Below are positions 31,978-43,706 of a DNA stretch of 64,000 nucleotides, one piece after another (position 1 is the stretch's first letter; the number at the start of each line of letters is the position of its first letter). Below the pieces are notes generated by a model, which saw only the letters and a program-made list of their open reading frames with translations, made no database searches and was not told where the DNA came from. Both the position numbers and the translations under genes were made by a program. This DNA is from Aralia elata (lineage: Eukaryota; Streptophyta; Magnoliopsida; Apiales; Araliaceae): positions 41,435,222-41,499,221 of the forward strand of contig CM068383.1 of assembly GCA_034770075.1 (NCBI GenBank), written 5' to 3'.

Positions 31978-34059
31978 TGTCGACGCCGGTTTTTTCCCTT
32001 CGCGGGTCCTTTTAGTCTTTTCCAATTTTATCCTTCTTGATTAAATGATTTTTTGGAAAAGGTCGGCATTAATGTCGACGGGGTTTTGAAAGATTGTTTT
32101 TATGATGAGCCAATTAACCAGAGTCGCCAGTTGGTATATTTGAAATGGATGTACCAACTCATCCGAGTTTTCGCTTTTTTATAAATCGCTGGCTCATATG
32201 TGACTCCGAATTAATTGGTCTGCGAATCGAGATTCATAGAGTTCGGGGGCTTGCTTAAGTGAGGGGAAGGTGTTAGGCACCCCTCGACTTCCGTGAAACA
32301 CGGTTACCGCAATCTTGATGCTGTCCTATCCTTTAATTTATGAAATGTATATATGTGCAGGTGTGTGTATGTGTGTGCTTATGTGAATATTGTGGTGAGT
32401 TTGTATGAAAGAATCATTTGGATTTTTAGGGAAAGTCGTGCTTTAATTTGAGAACGCTTCGGAATGTCTTTTCGGCATACACGAGAAAGCTTTATGAGAA
32501 AGGTTTGATTTTTATTGTCAAAAACTATGAGGTTTTTATTAGGTGTCGTTTTGGCAAAACAAGAGTTTTAAACCTTCGTTAAAATAGGAATCGAGATCTA
32601 TACGTTGCCTTCGTAAAATGATGGGCAATTTCTAGGATGTCTTTAACCCTATGCACAAAGGTTTAATAAAATATTTCATTCATTCATAAAAGCCATTTTT
32701 GATGATGTTTGAAAATGATTTTCTTTGGCCTTCTCGTTTAATAGGAATCGACATTCATTAGCATTTCCAATTTTTAGCCTCGTGATGCTAATATCCTACT
32801 TTGATTGATTTTAGAAAAAGATCTTTATCGTTTAATCCTTTGGAATCATTTTGGTGTCACGAAATCTAATCAAACATGAACACGCGTCGGGGCTATTCAC
32901 GGGCATGTAAGCCATCAAAATATCCCCGAACGCCAACAATCACATATTCCACTAATATGAGGCCTTAAACCCGATTCTCGCCTTAGCGTCGTTTTAAGGC
33001 CCGACAGTTACACGTTACAAAACAAGCATCTTGAATCTATTACATACACCAAAACGTCCATCATCGGATTTGAACCACGGGGTCGCTTTCCTAGGCTCAC
33101 AACCACGATTACTACGCGCTCACAAAATGAATACTACAATAATAACAACGTGGATTGCCTAACACATCCTAAAAATACAATCAATTAAACTACGCCTAAT
33201 ATATATCCATAAACAAGCTAGAAATTTCACCAATTGGATATCATCGGGTTATTAGGAAGAATTTTGTTCCAATGGAATCCTCACCAATAATCCCTAATCC
33301 ATGATTATTCAACAATATTCTTGAAAATTACAATTTAATTTAATCAAATGACATGATAGAAGTTGCAAAAATAAGGAGATTTTCACCTTGCAAATGATAC
33401 CAAAATTGTGTAGAAACTTGTGTATTGAGTGAAATATGAGACGTATTGATAGAATCCAACAACAAGGGAAAATTCCTCTCTTTTTCTCTCAATTGTTACA
33501 AGAATTTTTGCTATTTCTCTCTATTTTCGAGCTAAAACTGCTGCTGTTTTTCTTCTTCTTCCGCCAAAACTGCTGAACTCCTGTATGCTGCACGAAACTG
33601 GGCTGAAATAGGCTGGCCAGAGCCAGCCGCAGATTGATCTGCGGCTGGCCGCAGATCCATCTGCGGTTGGCTGGCTGGCCCATCTCCCATCGCACTCAGC
33701 TGATAGTGCTGATTTCCTGGTTTCCGTGCTGGCGCACCCACTTGGCCGCAGATCAATCCGCGGCTGGCTGGCTTGACTTTCTCAATTTTCATGCTACGCC
33801 TCGATTTTTGTGCCGTGACGCTACTTTTCGCTGACAGGTTCGTATTTTACAGTTCGGGAATAATTGGGAGGCGTGCCACACCTTCCGGGAATGCCAAATT
33901 CGGATAGCCTTGCTGTCATGTCGATTTCGGTTGCAAATTGTCATGGTGGCGTCGAGCGTCCGTACCTTTTCTGTTTTTTGCTCTCGCAGGCCGGTCCATT
34001 TGACGATTTTGCCCTCCTGTCAAGGTTAGTATACGAAGTGCAAAATTTTGGTGTCTACA
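31978..34059 (-). mobile_element. Solo LTR of the Tat-like family inside the 3' LTR
   Basis: 2082 bp, ends TGTCGACGCCGG and GGTGTCTACA, the reverse complement of the 3' LTR at 325-2388. ATCCC is duplicated at 31973-31977 and 34060-34064. The 5' LTR (near 21843-21860) shows the empty site. The insertion splits the conserved GGGGATCAGCC motif. It contains three copies of the CCGCAGAT palindrome (33627, 33649, 33746), against one in the other LTR. Frames at 33489-34091 follow this palindromic segment and are not supported as genes. Confidence 0.92.
33623..33763. repeat. CCGCAGAT palindromes in the Tat-like LTR
   Basis: The first copy has 12-bp perfect arms (33623-33648), the second 8-bp arms around CC (33649-33666), and the third one mismatch (33746-33763). 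The core is CCGCAGATNNATCTGCGG. The homologous LTR at 325-2388 has a single copy (623-640), so the number varies within the family. Confidence 0.8.
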
Positions 34060-34617
34060 ATCCCCTCAAGTACTCATTCTGTAGCCAGTAACCAGAGGGT
34101 CAACTAGCTATTGACTCCTTTGGAAGTTATTGTTCAAAGTCTATTCGACTACCAATTGTTCTAAAAGCATTTATTGTTATTGCTTCTGATAATTGTTGAA
34201 TTCTCCTTCTATATTCCTTTCATCATGATATATCCTTATTGTTGTACTTTAAACTTGCTGAGCAAACTTGTTGCTCATTCTTGCTATATCATGACTATAT
34301 TGCAGCTAAACCCGAGACGTCAGGGAAGAACAAAGGAAAAGAAAAGATGAAGTGATAGACTTCTTGTAGCAAATTTTAAATTTACGTATAATTAATTACT
34401 ATTAATGTAATTTAAATCCTTACTTTTATTTAGGGTATGGATTTGTGTAAGTGTTTAAGGTTTTTGTATTCTGGGACTAGTAACACCTTTGTAATGAACA
34501 ACGTATGTTTATTATATTCCGCATTTTAGTTACCATATGTTGTTAGAGGTGAATGTTTGTATTGGATCGTGATGACCGAATCCGGGTATTTGGAGACCCG
34601 AATTTGGGGGTGTCACA

Positions 34618-35452
34618 ATATTACCATTCTATTAGCGTAACAGAATACGCACCAATGATAAAATTGCTTATCATCAACTACTCAATATTATCATACCTAA
34701 ATAATTTTCGTCAAATATTTATTCGATAAATATTTTAATCTACGAAATTCACAATCATACTACATTAACATGTTACATTTATATGTAACACATTACTTTC
34801 TCATTTTATTAAAATAAATATACATATCTTCATTTAAGTGAATTACTCTCATTATTCATGAAATTTAATTCATAACAATTCCATTGCCCACAAAACATAA
34901 TAATTAAATTATATTATTTCATAATATAATATTCAACTTACTAATATTTTTTTCGTAACCATTTCCTTCACTTCATTCAATGGTTTAGTTAATTATTAAA
35001 ACCTCTTTCTCCAAATACACGAATATAATTCTCTTCACATCAAATCATATATTTCACAATATATATATATATCACATATATACACATACTCAAAACTCAA
35101 AACGTCACATAGTAAGAATTTTATTTATTAAATTCTTATTAAATAATTTTTAAAAATCTGGGTTGTCACATTCTTCCCTCCTTATAAGGATTCCGTCCTC
35201 GGAATCAACGAAAAGTCCCTTACTAGGTTTTCACTAAATCTCTTTCACAATTATCGTTGAATAACTTCAACGCATTACCTTAGTGTAGGTTTTATTTCAT
35301 CACCTTCACTTAAACTTGAAACACTTTGAGTATTATATATTCTTTAACCATTTAACGCATTCACTTCCTTTCTCTAACGATCATTGTATAACATACTCAT
35401 TGTAACATAAAATATCCTGATTTAGCATCGTACAAATATTCGGGATATCACA
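34618..35452 (-). repeat. 5' LTR of the old element, distal part
   Basis: Resumes the LTR broken at 18334, starting with the ATATT duplication, and matches 4869-5697. It contains the internal LTR-start/polypurine/hairpin module (hairpin 35189-35206) and ends GGGATATCACA at 35452. This shows that the LTR border lies 280 bp beyond that module. Confidence 0.85.
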
Positions 35453-36077
35453 TATGCATTAAATAAAATATTATATTTAATGTAATAATTTCTCTTTATT
35501 AAAATAATTTAATTCTATAAATTATTTTAATACACCTTATTTAGTGTATACAATAAATTTTGTATACTTACTAATAATTTACAACTCATGCTTATTCTTA
35601 TTTTAGTATACCTTCCGTACATATCGCGTAATGTAACATTATATAAACATGTAGTCCAATTATTTAATAATAATAATTAAGAAAATTATTTCTTAATTAA
35701 ATGGAATAAATTCATTAATAACATAATTAGTGGGACGAACCCACTATATATTAATATTCAATTAATTATTTAAATTTGCTTCTTTAACATATACAACAAC
35801 TTATATAATCATCTCCTCATTCTTCCCCATAAATTATTTTTAAACAATTTACTTAACTACGACAAATCTACGGTAAATATATACTAATATATTTATCGCA
35901 TTGCAGACATACTTATAATAATATATTATTTGTTAAAATAAAAATGAGAATTTTAATATAATAAATTTCATCATTTCCTTCTCCTTATAAACTGTTTTTA
36001 AAAATTTACCCACGATAAATATTAATTTATTTTTATTTTTATTTTTATTTTATTTTTTTGAAATCTTGGATTGTCAC
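35453..36077. other. AT-rich flank, probably remnant LTR, no gene
   Basis: Very AT-rich DNA with no coding frame. It ends CTTGGATTGTCACA, like the inner end of a minus-strand gypsy LTR, so the old element may have landed in an even older LTR. No matching left end was found. Confidence 0.4.
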
Positions 36078-36288
36078 AAATACTCTTGACGAACACTTTT
36101 CCAACGGGAAGATTAACCAACAAACTATATAAGAGCATCAGGTCAAAGAATTAGGAAGGGGGGTTGATGGTGGACTGACACAGAAAATCATAAAGTAAAA
36201 GATCAAGAGAGAATATGCAGAAGTATACTCTACGATCTACCAAGAATACTAAGAGCTGAAAGAATGAAGAAGTTAAGAAGATTAACTC
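36078..36288. other. Older repeat DNA before the solo LTR
   Basis: No gene is visible. Its end AACTC forms the left TSD of the solo LTR, and the text reads smoothly into 38105 when that LTR is removed. It probably belongs to the old SIRE-like LTR that continues at 38105. Confidence 0.45.
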
Positions 36289-38099
36289 TGTTAGGTTTGT
36301 ATAACGCGAACATGCAATCAAATTACATAAATAAAGCGGAAGCGCGATAAAATCAGATTTTAAAATTTTATACAAACCATCACCATGATCTTTCTTTATG
36401 CACAATTATTAATTAAACGAAAGAGATGAAGAATAAGAATTATACCCTTGTAGAATTCTAGCTTCCTTAGGTACAAGTTCACCTCCAATTCCTTCGCGTT
36501 CTCCTTGAATTGCACCGATTAAATTCCTTCCTTTGATCAACGTTAGCCACCCAAGTGTTTGGCCTCTAGAGGTGATCCACCAAGGAAGAATACTTGTTCA
36601 AGAAGATGGGTGTTGGCAAAACCCTAGTTTCTATCTCTATAGGAATTGTAAGTACTCTCTACAATTCTTATGCAAGAGTGTGTAACCCTAATCTATGATA
36701 AGACTTCTCTTATTTATAGATGTAGGAAAACCCTTCCCTAAACTATTTAGGATTAGGGTTTCTATTCTAATTAAACTCCTTTAATTAAATTAAACTCCTA
36801 ATCCAATTAGGAATTCATGTGAGAGTACTTCTATTAATTAATTCCCAATCCCTATTAGGAATTAAATAATAGTAATAGTAATAATAATAATAAGACTCCT
36901 CTTATTAATTTATATTTAATATTTCTAAAATATTAAATAATAAATATTAAGCTATTTAATTTATTCTATTTCCATAGACTAAATTAAATACACTTAACTT
37001 ATTATTACAATTATGCCATTTACTTCTTAAATAAATATTTTCCTTTTGCGGTGTGACCCTTTAGGTTCTCCATATTAAACCGGTTGTGAATAAATTAATT
37101 AGAACAATTCTAATTTTATTTAAATAAATAAATAAACTATTTAATTCATTTAAATAAATAATATTTATTCTACAATAAGGGTAAGCCCCCTTAGCGATCA
37201 ACGACTTTCCAGATAATATAGATTTCAACATTAATCACAAAAGAACCTTTGAGTAAATAGTTACTGTACAATTCAATCCTTCTACCATACAATGTCCCAA
37301 TTAAATATAAGACATGGAATTTCTGTCAAGTCTTATTTTATTTAATTATATGTATTTCGATTCCCAAATGCACAACTCTAAATAATGCAAATTAGAAACT
37401 CCTTTCTAATTTCATTCTGCCTTGGCCAAGGACTACTGAGTTATCATTTATCGAATCACATAGGACATTCACATCTTTTACTAGACGTGGTAGATTCTTT
37501 ATTGATCATTCACCTATCTCCATGTATAACTTATTATACCCAATCATACCCTTTGATATACCCTAAAGGTCTTAAGGGACATGTCAAAGTATAACTTATC
37601 ATACACAATATACTATGATGATCTCAAGTCTAAGGATCACTTGTACTACTATCACTAGAGGAATTCCTATTGACAGCCGAGTAAAACTCCATTAGGTATT
37701 CCTTAGCGAGTCACGTTCAGTGAACTTATTCTCCAATAAGCACCTACATACTTGCTTTAGTGTCTCCACACAAATGATTATGAGATCAATCATCCTCTTC
37801 CTAAGAGCAAGCAACGTATGTACTAATCTATCCGGATTCACTAATCCCCAATTTAGTAATCCAACGATCAGGAACAATTTTAGTTTGTGAGCTATCTTGA
37901 ATTTAGATCTCATTAGCATGATCACTATCATGATTCTAAAAGCATTGCTCAAAACTATGGGTTTATCACATTTAATATATAACAGCACCATGTAGATAAT
38001 GTAAAATGCCTTTAATACTTTTATTAATAAATGAATAAGATTACAAAGTATATGCTACATCATATCAAATATGATTGGCTTGAGTGCATACTACTTTCA
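36289..38099 (-). mobile_element. Solo LTR, probably Ty1/copia
   Basis: 1811 bp between TGTTAGGTTTG and CTACTTTCA, with an exact AACTC duplication at 36284-36288 and 38100-38104. The orientation is tentative: on the minus strand it would end ...GTTATACAAACCTAACA, like plant copia LTRs. No polypurine tract, primer site or ORF of substance is attached. Small frames (36151-36405, 37385-37594, 37692-37991) are unsupported. Confidence 0.75.
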
Positions 38100-38104
38100 A
38101 ACTC

Positions 38105-38882
38105 TACCATAACAGTAGTGTTCAGAGTTGCTAAGTACAATAAGAAAAGGAGCATTAACGACAACTTGATATCAATCATGAGAAGCTACTAAGTACCATA
38201 AGGAAGGAGCTTAACAATCATCTTGGTAGTCCATTATGAGCAGCTGTCATGTACGAAGGAGAAGAAGGAGCCAAATTGCCAAAGCTTAGAAACACAATAG
38301 ATGATCATCATAAGATGTTAAGTATAAGAAGAAGCTGAGCATCACTGCAACACTCAATCACATCTCCAAGATAGTCATATCAAGCTGCTGAGTACCTGAG
38401 GATAATAGAGCTTAAACGACATCTTAGCAGCACCTCCAACAAACATCAACAACAAGAACAAGGGCCAAGTGGGTCCTAGTCTTAAGTGACTGAATTGGGG
38501 CCAAGTGGGTCCTGGTCTTAGGTGACCAAATTGGGGCCAAGTGGGTCCTGGTCTTAAGTGACCGAATTAGGGCTGGAGAGTCCTTGTCTTTGTGACTAAA
38601 TTATCAAGTCTGCTAGGCTTGAAGAGGTCTTTGTGTCCTTGTCTTGGTGACGAAAATATCCAAGTCTACTGGGCTTGATGAGGGCAATAGTGTCATGGTC
38701 GAGGCGACCGAATTCATAGTGGATTTTCCTACTTATTGAAGTAGAAGAGTGGAGTAGGAGTTGTTCAATCTCTGAACCACTTTAAAATCTCTCGTGTCAT
38801 TTACTTTACATCATTTACATTACACGCTTTATAATTGTCATATCTACTAGGTGTTTGATATTCACAAGACTTAACTTAGAAC
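38105..38882 (+). repeat. Old SIRE-like LTR remnant, left part
   Basis: Removing the copia element joins this stretch to 49289-49452, which ends at an ACA followed by a tRNA-Met-like primer site. It includes a 36-bp tandem repeat and a phrase GTGGAGTAGGAGTTG...TGAACCAC resembling the region of the younger copia LTR around its promoter. It was the target of the copia insertion (AGAAC at 38878-38882). Confidence 0.6.
38462..38569 (+). repeat. 36-bp tandem repeat, three copies
   Basis: Units starting GGGCCAAGTGGGTCCT lie at 38462, 38498 and 38534 with one to a few differences each; a partial, degenerate fourth unit follows. Confidence 0.9.
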
Positions 38883-39123
38883 TGTTGACTTTGTCATATT
38901 CTAAACCTAATGTTTTGATGATGACTTATTCATTAGTACTAAATTCTTTATTGTGAATTTCAGGAAATTGTTTCAAGAATTGTTTGATGGGATTCAAGAA
39001 GATGGAAGATTATTTGAGTCTTAAGAATTTTTATTGTAAGATCATTGCAAATATTTGATTTTTCAGTTCAAGGCTCTAGGACATTTACATGCATATTTTA
39101 TAAATTAATAGGTGAGTATATTT

Positions 39124-39186
39124 GTGCATCACGTTGATTTATTTGAGCATCACGCTGATTTATTTGTGCATCACGTTGATTTATTA
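39124..39186 (+). repeat. 21-bp tandem repeat, three copies
   Basis: Units GTGCATCACGTTGATTTATT and near-variants start at 39124, 39145 and 39166, upstream of the triplicated segment in the copia LTR. Confidence 0.85.
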
Positions 39187-39258
39187 ATTATGCATGTTGG
39201 TCTATTTGTTAAACAACAGTAAATGATATTATGTGTCATGGATTGGTATTGATATATG

Positions 39259-42200
39259 GAAACGTGTGGCAGTAGAATTGATAGAAGTAATTAAATTCTC
39301 GAAAATCTAATTATTTGATATCTTGGTTGTAGCCTTGGAAAAAGGGATAACATGTTGATAAGGATAGTTTTTGAAGGATAATCATTATCTTCAAAATCCA
39401 TCTTTGACTTGGTTTGGTTACAATATCTTTTATATATATGTTTAGAAGATATATGATAAGAAAGATATATTTCCGAATATCTTGCTTGAAGGAACGTGAT
39501 AAGGTGTGTTTGGTACATAATCTGAGATCTTTATGCAACGAAAATAATTTGGGCTACAACGGTAATATTTTTGTAAAGGCTATAAATTGCATGAAGATAT
39601 CTTAGATACACAACAATTCCTACAGTGCACTAATTTTATACTGAAAAAGATTTTTGGTGCAATTGAGAATTTGTTGCTGCGGTACTTTAATTCCAATTAT
39701 AATCTTAGCATACTTCCGTGGGTCTCAAAATTGGTAATATCTTTCTATTATTAATTGATCATTGCATACATTAGTTGAGCCTTGCATTGTTAAATTGATT
39801 ATTTGCTTTGATCATTAGACCTCTATATTTGTAATTCTTTGTTTATTGTGTATTTAGACTAAGAAATTGTCTAAAGGAATATAATCCAAGAGTGGATTGA
39901 GAATTATTTACAAACAGGTTTAAGGAAGCATAGGTGCTTAAGGAGTGCATAGGTGCACAGGGAGCAAAAGTGCTCAAGAGAATTTAAGAATTCGATTAAC
40001 CTGCTTTGTAAAAGGTGTCACTTTGTAATTGAAAGATATATATAAAGTGAGTCTCCAATACTAGTTGGTATTGGACGTGGAGTAGGCTATTTATTATAGA
40101 GGGTAATAGCTGAACCACGTAAAAAATCCTGGTGTTTATTTATTGCTTGCACTATTTTGTCATTATTTCATAAGAAAATTATTTCTTTGAATTGATAATT
40201 AAAATTGGATAAATAAAAGATATTAATTCTTTGTAGCTAGTCAAGCATATTAATCTAAAAAAACTGCATAAAGTGTGACTTTTATCCAGTAAGCTGAGTA
40301 GATTAATTCAGTATTGATGAAACGTGTGGCAGTAGAATTGATAGAAGTAATTAAATTCTCAAAAATCTAATTATTTGATATCTTGGTTGTAGCCTTGGAA
40401 AAAGGGATAACATGTTGATAAGGATAGTTTTTGAAGGATAATCATTATCTTCAAAATCCATCTTTGACTTGGTTTGGTTACAATATCTTTTATATATATG
40501 TTTAGAAGATATATGATAAGAAAGATATATTTCCGAATATCTTGCTTGAAGGAACGTGATAAGGTGTGTTTGGTACATAATCTGAGATCTTTATGCAACG
40601 AAAATAATTTGGGCTACAACGGTAATATTTTTGTAAAGGCTATAAATTGCATGAAGATATCTTAGATACACAACAATTCCTACAGTGCACTAATTTTATA
40701 CTGAAAAAGATTTTTGGTGCAATTGAGAATTTGTTGCTGCGGTACTTTAATTCCAATTATAATCTTAGCATACTTCCGTGGGTCTCAAATTGGTAATATC
40801 TTTCTATTATTAATTGATCATTGCATACATTAGTTGAGCCTTGCATTGTTAAATTGATTATTTGCTTTGATCATTAGACCTCTATATTTGTAATTCTTTG
40901 TTTATTGTGTATTTAGACTAAGAAATTGTCTAAAGGAATATAATCCAAGAGTGGATTGAGAATTATTTACAAACAGGTTTAAGGAAGCATAGGTGCTTAA
41001 GGAGTGCATAGGTGCACAGGGAGCAAAAGTGCTCAAGAGAATTTAAGAATTCGATTAACCTGCTTTGTAAAAGGTGTCACTTTGTAATTGAAAGATATAT
41101 ATAAAGTGAGTCTCCAATACTAGTTGGTATTGGACGTGGAGTAGGCTATTATTATAGAGGGTAATAGCTGAACCACGTAAAAAATCCTGGTGTTTATTTA
41201 TTGCTTGCACTATTTTGTCATTATTTCATAAGAAAATTATTTCTTTGAATTGATAATTAAAATTGGATAAATAAAAGATATTAATTCTTTGTAGCTAGTC
41301 AAGCATATTAATCTAAAAAAACTGCATAAAGTGTGACTTTTATCCAGTAAGCTGAGTAGATTAATTCAGTATTGATGAAACGTGTGGCAGTAGAATTGAT
41401 AGAAGTAATTAAATTCTCGAAAATCTAATTATTTGATATCTTGGTTGTAGCCTTGGAAAAAGGGATAACATGTTGATAAGGATAGTTTTTGAAGGATAAT
41501 CATTATCTTCAAAATCCATCTTTGACTTGGTTTGGTTACAATATCTTTTATATATATGTTTAGAAGATATATGATAAGAAAGATATATTTCCGAATATCT
41601 TGCTTGAAGGAACGTGATAAGGTGTGTTTGGTACATAATCTGAGATCTTTATGCAACGAAAATAATTTGGGCTACAACGGTAATATTTTTGTAAAGGCTA
41701 TAAATTGCATGAAGATATCTTAGATACACAACAATTCCTACAGTGCACTAATTTTATACTGAAAAAGATTTTTGGTGCAATTGAGAATTTGTTGCTGCGG
41801 TACTTTAATTCCAATTATAATCTTAGCATACTTCCGTGGGTCTCAAATTGGTAATATCTTTCTATTATTAATTGATCATTGCATACATTAGTTGAGCCTT
41901 GCATTGTTAAATTGATTATTTGCTTTGATCATTAGACCTCTATATTTGTAATTCTTTGTTTATTGTGTATTTAGACTAAGAAATTGTCTAAAGGAATATA
42001 ATCCAAGAGTGGATTGAGAATTATTTACAAACAGGTTTAAGGAAGCATAGGTGCTTAAGGAGTGCATAGGTGCACAGGGAGCAAAAGTGCTCAAGAGAAT
42101 TTAAGAATTCGATTAACCTGCTTTGTAAAAGGTGTCACTTTGTAATTGAAAGATATATATAAAGTGAGTCTCCAATACTAGTTGGTATTGGACGTGGAGT

Positions 42201-42429
42201 AGGCTATTATTATAGAGGGTAATAGCTGAACCACGTAAAAAATCCTGGTGTTTATTTATTGCTTGCACTATTTTGTCATTATTTCATAAGAAAATTATTT
42301 CTTTGAATTGATAATTAAAATTGGATAAATAAAAGATATTAATTCTTTGTAGCTAGTCAAGCATATTAATCTAAAAAAACTGCATAAAGTGTGACTTTTA
42401 TCCAGTAAGCTGAGTAGATTAATTCAGTA
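39259..42429 (+). repeat. About 1.06-kb segment tandemly triplicated within the copia LTR
   Basis: Copies start at 39259, 40319 and 41377 at the phrase GAAACGTGTGGCAG. They differ by only a few single bases (for example one extra A near 39730 and one extra T near 40090). The two new junctions both read ATTCAGTATTGATGAAAC. Each copy holds a TATA-like ATATATATAAAG (about 40035, 41094 and 42152). The 63-residue and 75-residue frames repeated in each copy are LTR sequence, not a gene family. Confidence 0.93.
40035..40046 (+). promoter_or_regulatory. Putative copia LTR TATA box (copy 1 of 3)
   Basis: ATATATATAAAG is followed by GTGAGTCTCC. The same motif sits in copies 2 and 3 of the triplication, so the LTR would carry three potential promoters. 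No other promoter evidence is available. Confidence 0.4.
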
Positions 42430-42484
42430 AGTTGAATACTTCAATCCAGTAAGCTGAATACGATAATCTGGTAAGCTGAATTAG
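42402..42484 (+). repeat. 22-bp repeat, four copies, near the LTR end
   Basis: Variants of CCAGTAAGCTGAATA recur at about 42402, 42424, 42446 and 42468. The same four units, with changes, occur in the 3' LTR remnant near 49112-49195. The junctions of the triplication fall in the second unit. Confidence 0.75.
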
Positions 42485-42574
42485 TCTGTTTAACATAAAA
42501 TAAAAAAGTTGGTCATAGTTTGTTCTCACACTTATTCAACCCCCCCTTCTAAGTGTGCCTATTTATATTTCATT

Positions 42575-42586
42575 TGGTATCAAAGC
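42575..42586 (+). other. Primer-binding site of the copia element
   Basis: TGGTATCAAAGC lies two bases after the 5' LTR. It is a one-base variant of the initiator-tRNA-Met site. Confidence 0.8.
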
Positions 42587-42638
42587 TTGGCTCTACTTAT
42601 CTTGGTCTTAAAGGTGACTTGTAGGGAAAGATTCTAAT

Positions 42639-43706
42639 ATGGCACAGTTCGGGAACAACAATCAAGAAGGTCAATCAACCAATAGACCTCCACTGCTATC
42701 TAGAACAGAAAATTACAACTTCTGGAAATTCCAAATGAGGATCTACCTAAAAAGGGATCCTTGGGAATGATGGGTCGTGGAGAACGGACCGGTTATACCA
42801 AGAAAAGATGATGGTACTCCAAAGACTTTGCTAGAGATGGACTCAACTGAAACTTTCATTGTTTCCTATGATTCAAGGGCTATGAATACATTACTTAGTG
42901 GCATGGTATAATCAGAGATAGATAAAGTCTCCTCATGCAATACAGCTAAAGAAATTTGGGACACACTAGTAGTAAGCCATGAAGGGACATCCAAGGTGCG
43001 AGAAGTCAAACTTAGCATGCTCATGCATGACTATGAAATGTTTAAACTCGAGAAAGACGAAACCATAAAGATGGCACAAGCAAGGTTTTTAGTTCTTCTA
43101 AATTCATTGAAGCTACTCGACAAATCTATTCCACAAAGTGAGATTAACCGTAAGTTATTTCGGGCAATGCCCAAAAGGTTTGCTTCTAAGATTACTACTC
43201 TTCAAGATTCTTCTACTATTTCTACTATGGACACTCTAACACTTTTTGGTGAACTTGATGAATATGAACATCAGTTAAAAAGATATGATGATGAGGAGGA
43301 AACCCCTCGAAGAAAGGTTTTAGCTCTTAATGCAGGAAATGAAGAAGAACTTGATGATGACTCGGATGAAGAAATAGCAATGATGTCAAGAAGACTCAAA
43401 AGACTATTACAAAGAAAGAACAAGAGAAAGAACAATTTCAATCCTAGTAAGATCAAAGGAAAGCAAACTGATGAGAATTGTTTTGAATGTGGACATCCAG
43501 GTCACTTCAAGAAGGACTGTTTTCAACTAAAGAACAAGGTAAAAATAAGCTATAAAGATAACAAAAGAAACAAAGCCCTTGTTACATGGAGTGATAATGA
43601 AGAATCCGAAGTCGAGATAGACGCCAATGATGAAATAGCTCAAGTATGCTTCATGGGAATAGACGTGAATCAAATGAGGTATCTATTTATGAATTTAATT
43701 CCTTGA
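42639..43706 (+). pseudogene. gag: Copia gag, broken by stop codons
   Basis: The ATG at 42639 opens a Gag N-terminus with the copia phrase YNFWKFQMR. In-frame TGA (42768-42770, apparently a lost tryptophan codon) and TAA (42909-42911) interrupt it. From 42996 the frame is open and shows the core region (KEIWDTL, then MLMHDYEMF) and a zinc knuckle CFECGHPGHFKKDC that should bind the RNA. It ends at TGA 43704-43706. Gag would form the particle. With two early stops it cannot be made full length. Confidence 0.85.

Larger units (their letters stand above)
18335..34617 (+). mobile_element. Full-length Ty3/gypsy chromovirus, Tekay/Del-like, young
   Basis: Flanked by ATATT at 18330-18334 and 34618-34622; the other LTR copy of the host element at 4869-4890 shows the unoccupied target. 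It has two LTRs of about 4.07 kb, an initiator-tRNA-Met primer site, an extra ORF, gag-pro-pol in one frame, and a hairpin plus polypurine tract. About 30 differences separate the LTRs by eye, or roughly 99% identity, so insertion is recent. It is 16,283 bp long including the 2,087-bp solo-LTR insertion with its TSD. The Tekay/Del call rests on integrase order, the chromodomain-like tail, long LTRs and the primer type. Two TAG codons in the gag-pol frame make autonomy unlikely. Confidence 0.92.
28444..34617 (+). repeat. 3' LTR of the Tekay-like element, interrupted by a solo LTR
   Basis: It matches 18335-22402 except for roughly 30 substitutions and small indels. It is interrupted at 31978-34059. 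Without the insert and its TSD it is about 4087 bp. It ends GGGGGTGTCACA before the ATATT duplication. Frames at 29752-30186 duplicate those in the 5' LTR and are not genes. Confidence 0.93.
2637..35452 (-). mobile_element. Old non-autonomous gypsy-type LTR element (LARD-like), split by later insertions
   Basis: Two homologous LTRs bracket the region: 2637-5697 (3' LTR) and 16096-18334 joined to 34618-35452 (5' LTR, interrupted by the Tekay-like element). A degenerate tRNA-Met primer site lies beside the right LTR and a polypurine-tract complement beside the left one, so the element reads on the minus strand. Flanks tatac (2632-2636) and tatgc (35453-35457) fit a TSD with one change. Removing nested solo LTRs leaves about 2.9 kb of internal DNA with no gag, protease, RT or integrase similarity. 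It therefore looks like a large retrotransposon derivative moved by another element's proteins, although deletion of coding DNA is also possible. Confidence 0.75.
38883..42572 (+). repeat. 5' LTR of the copia element, enlarged by triplication
   Basis: It begins TGTTGACTTTG and ends TTATATTTCA directly before the primer site. At 3690 bp it would be about 1570 bp with a single copy of the repeated segment. A 21-bp repeat lies near the start and a 22-bp repeat near the end. Confidence 0.85.

Noticed and set aside
39414..41723. Three identical 63-residue frames (and paired minus-strand 75-residue frames) that look like a small gene family
   Set aside because: They repeat only because the LTR segment is triplicated. 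There is no codon bias, domain or conserved start outside it.
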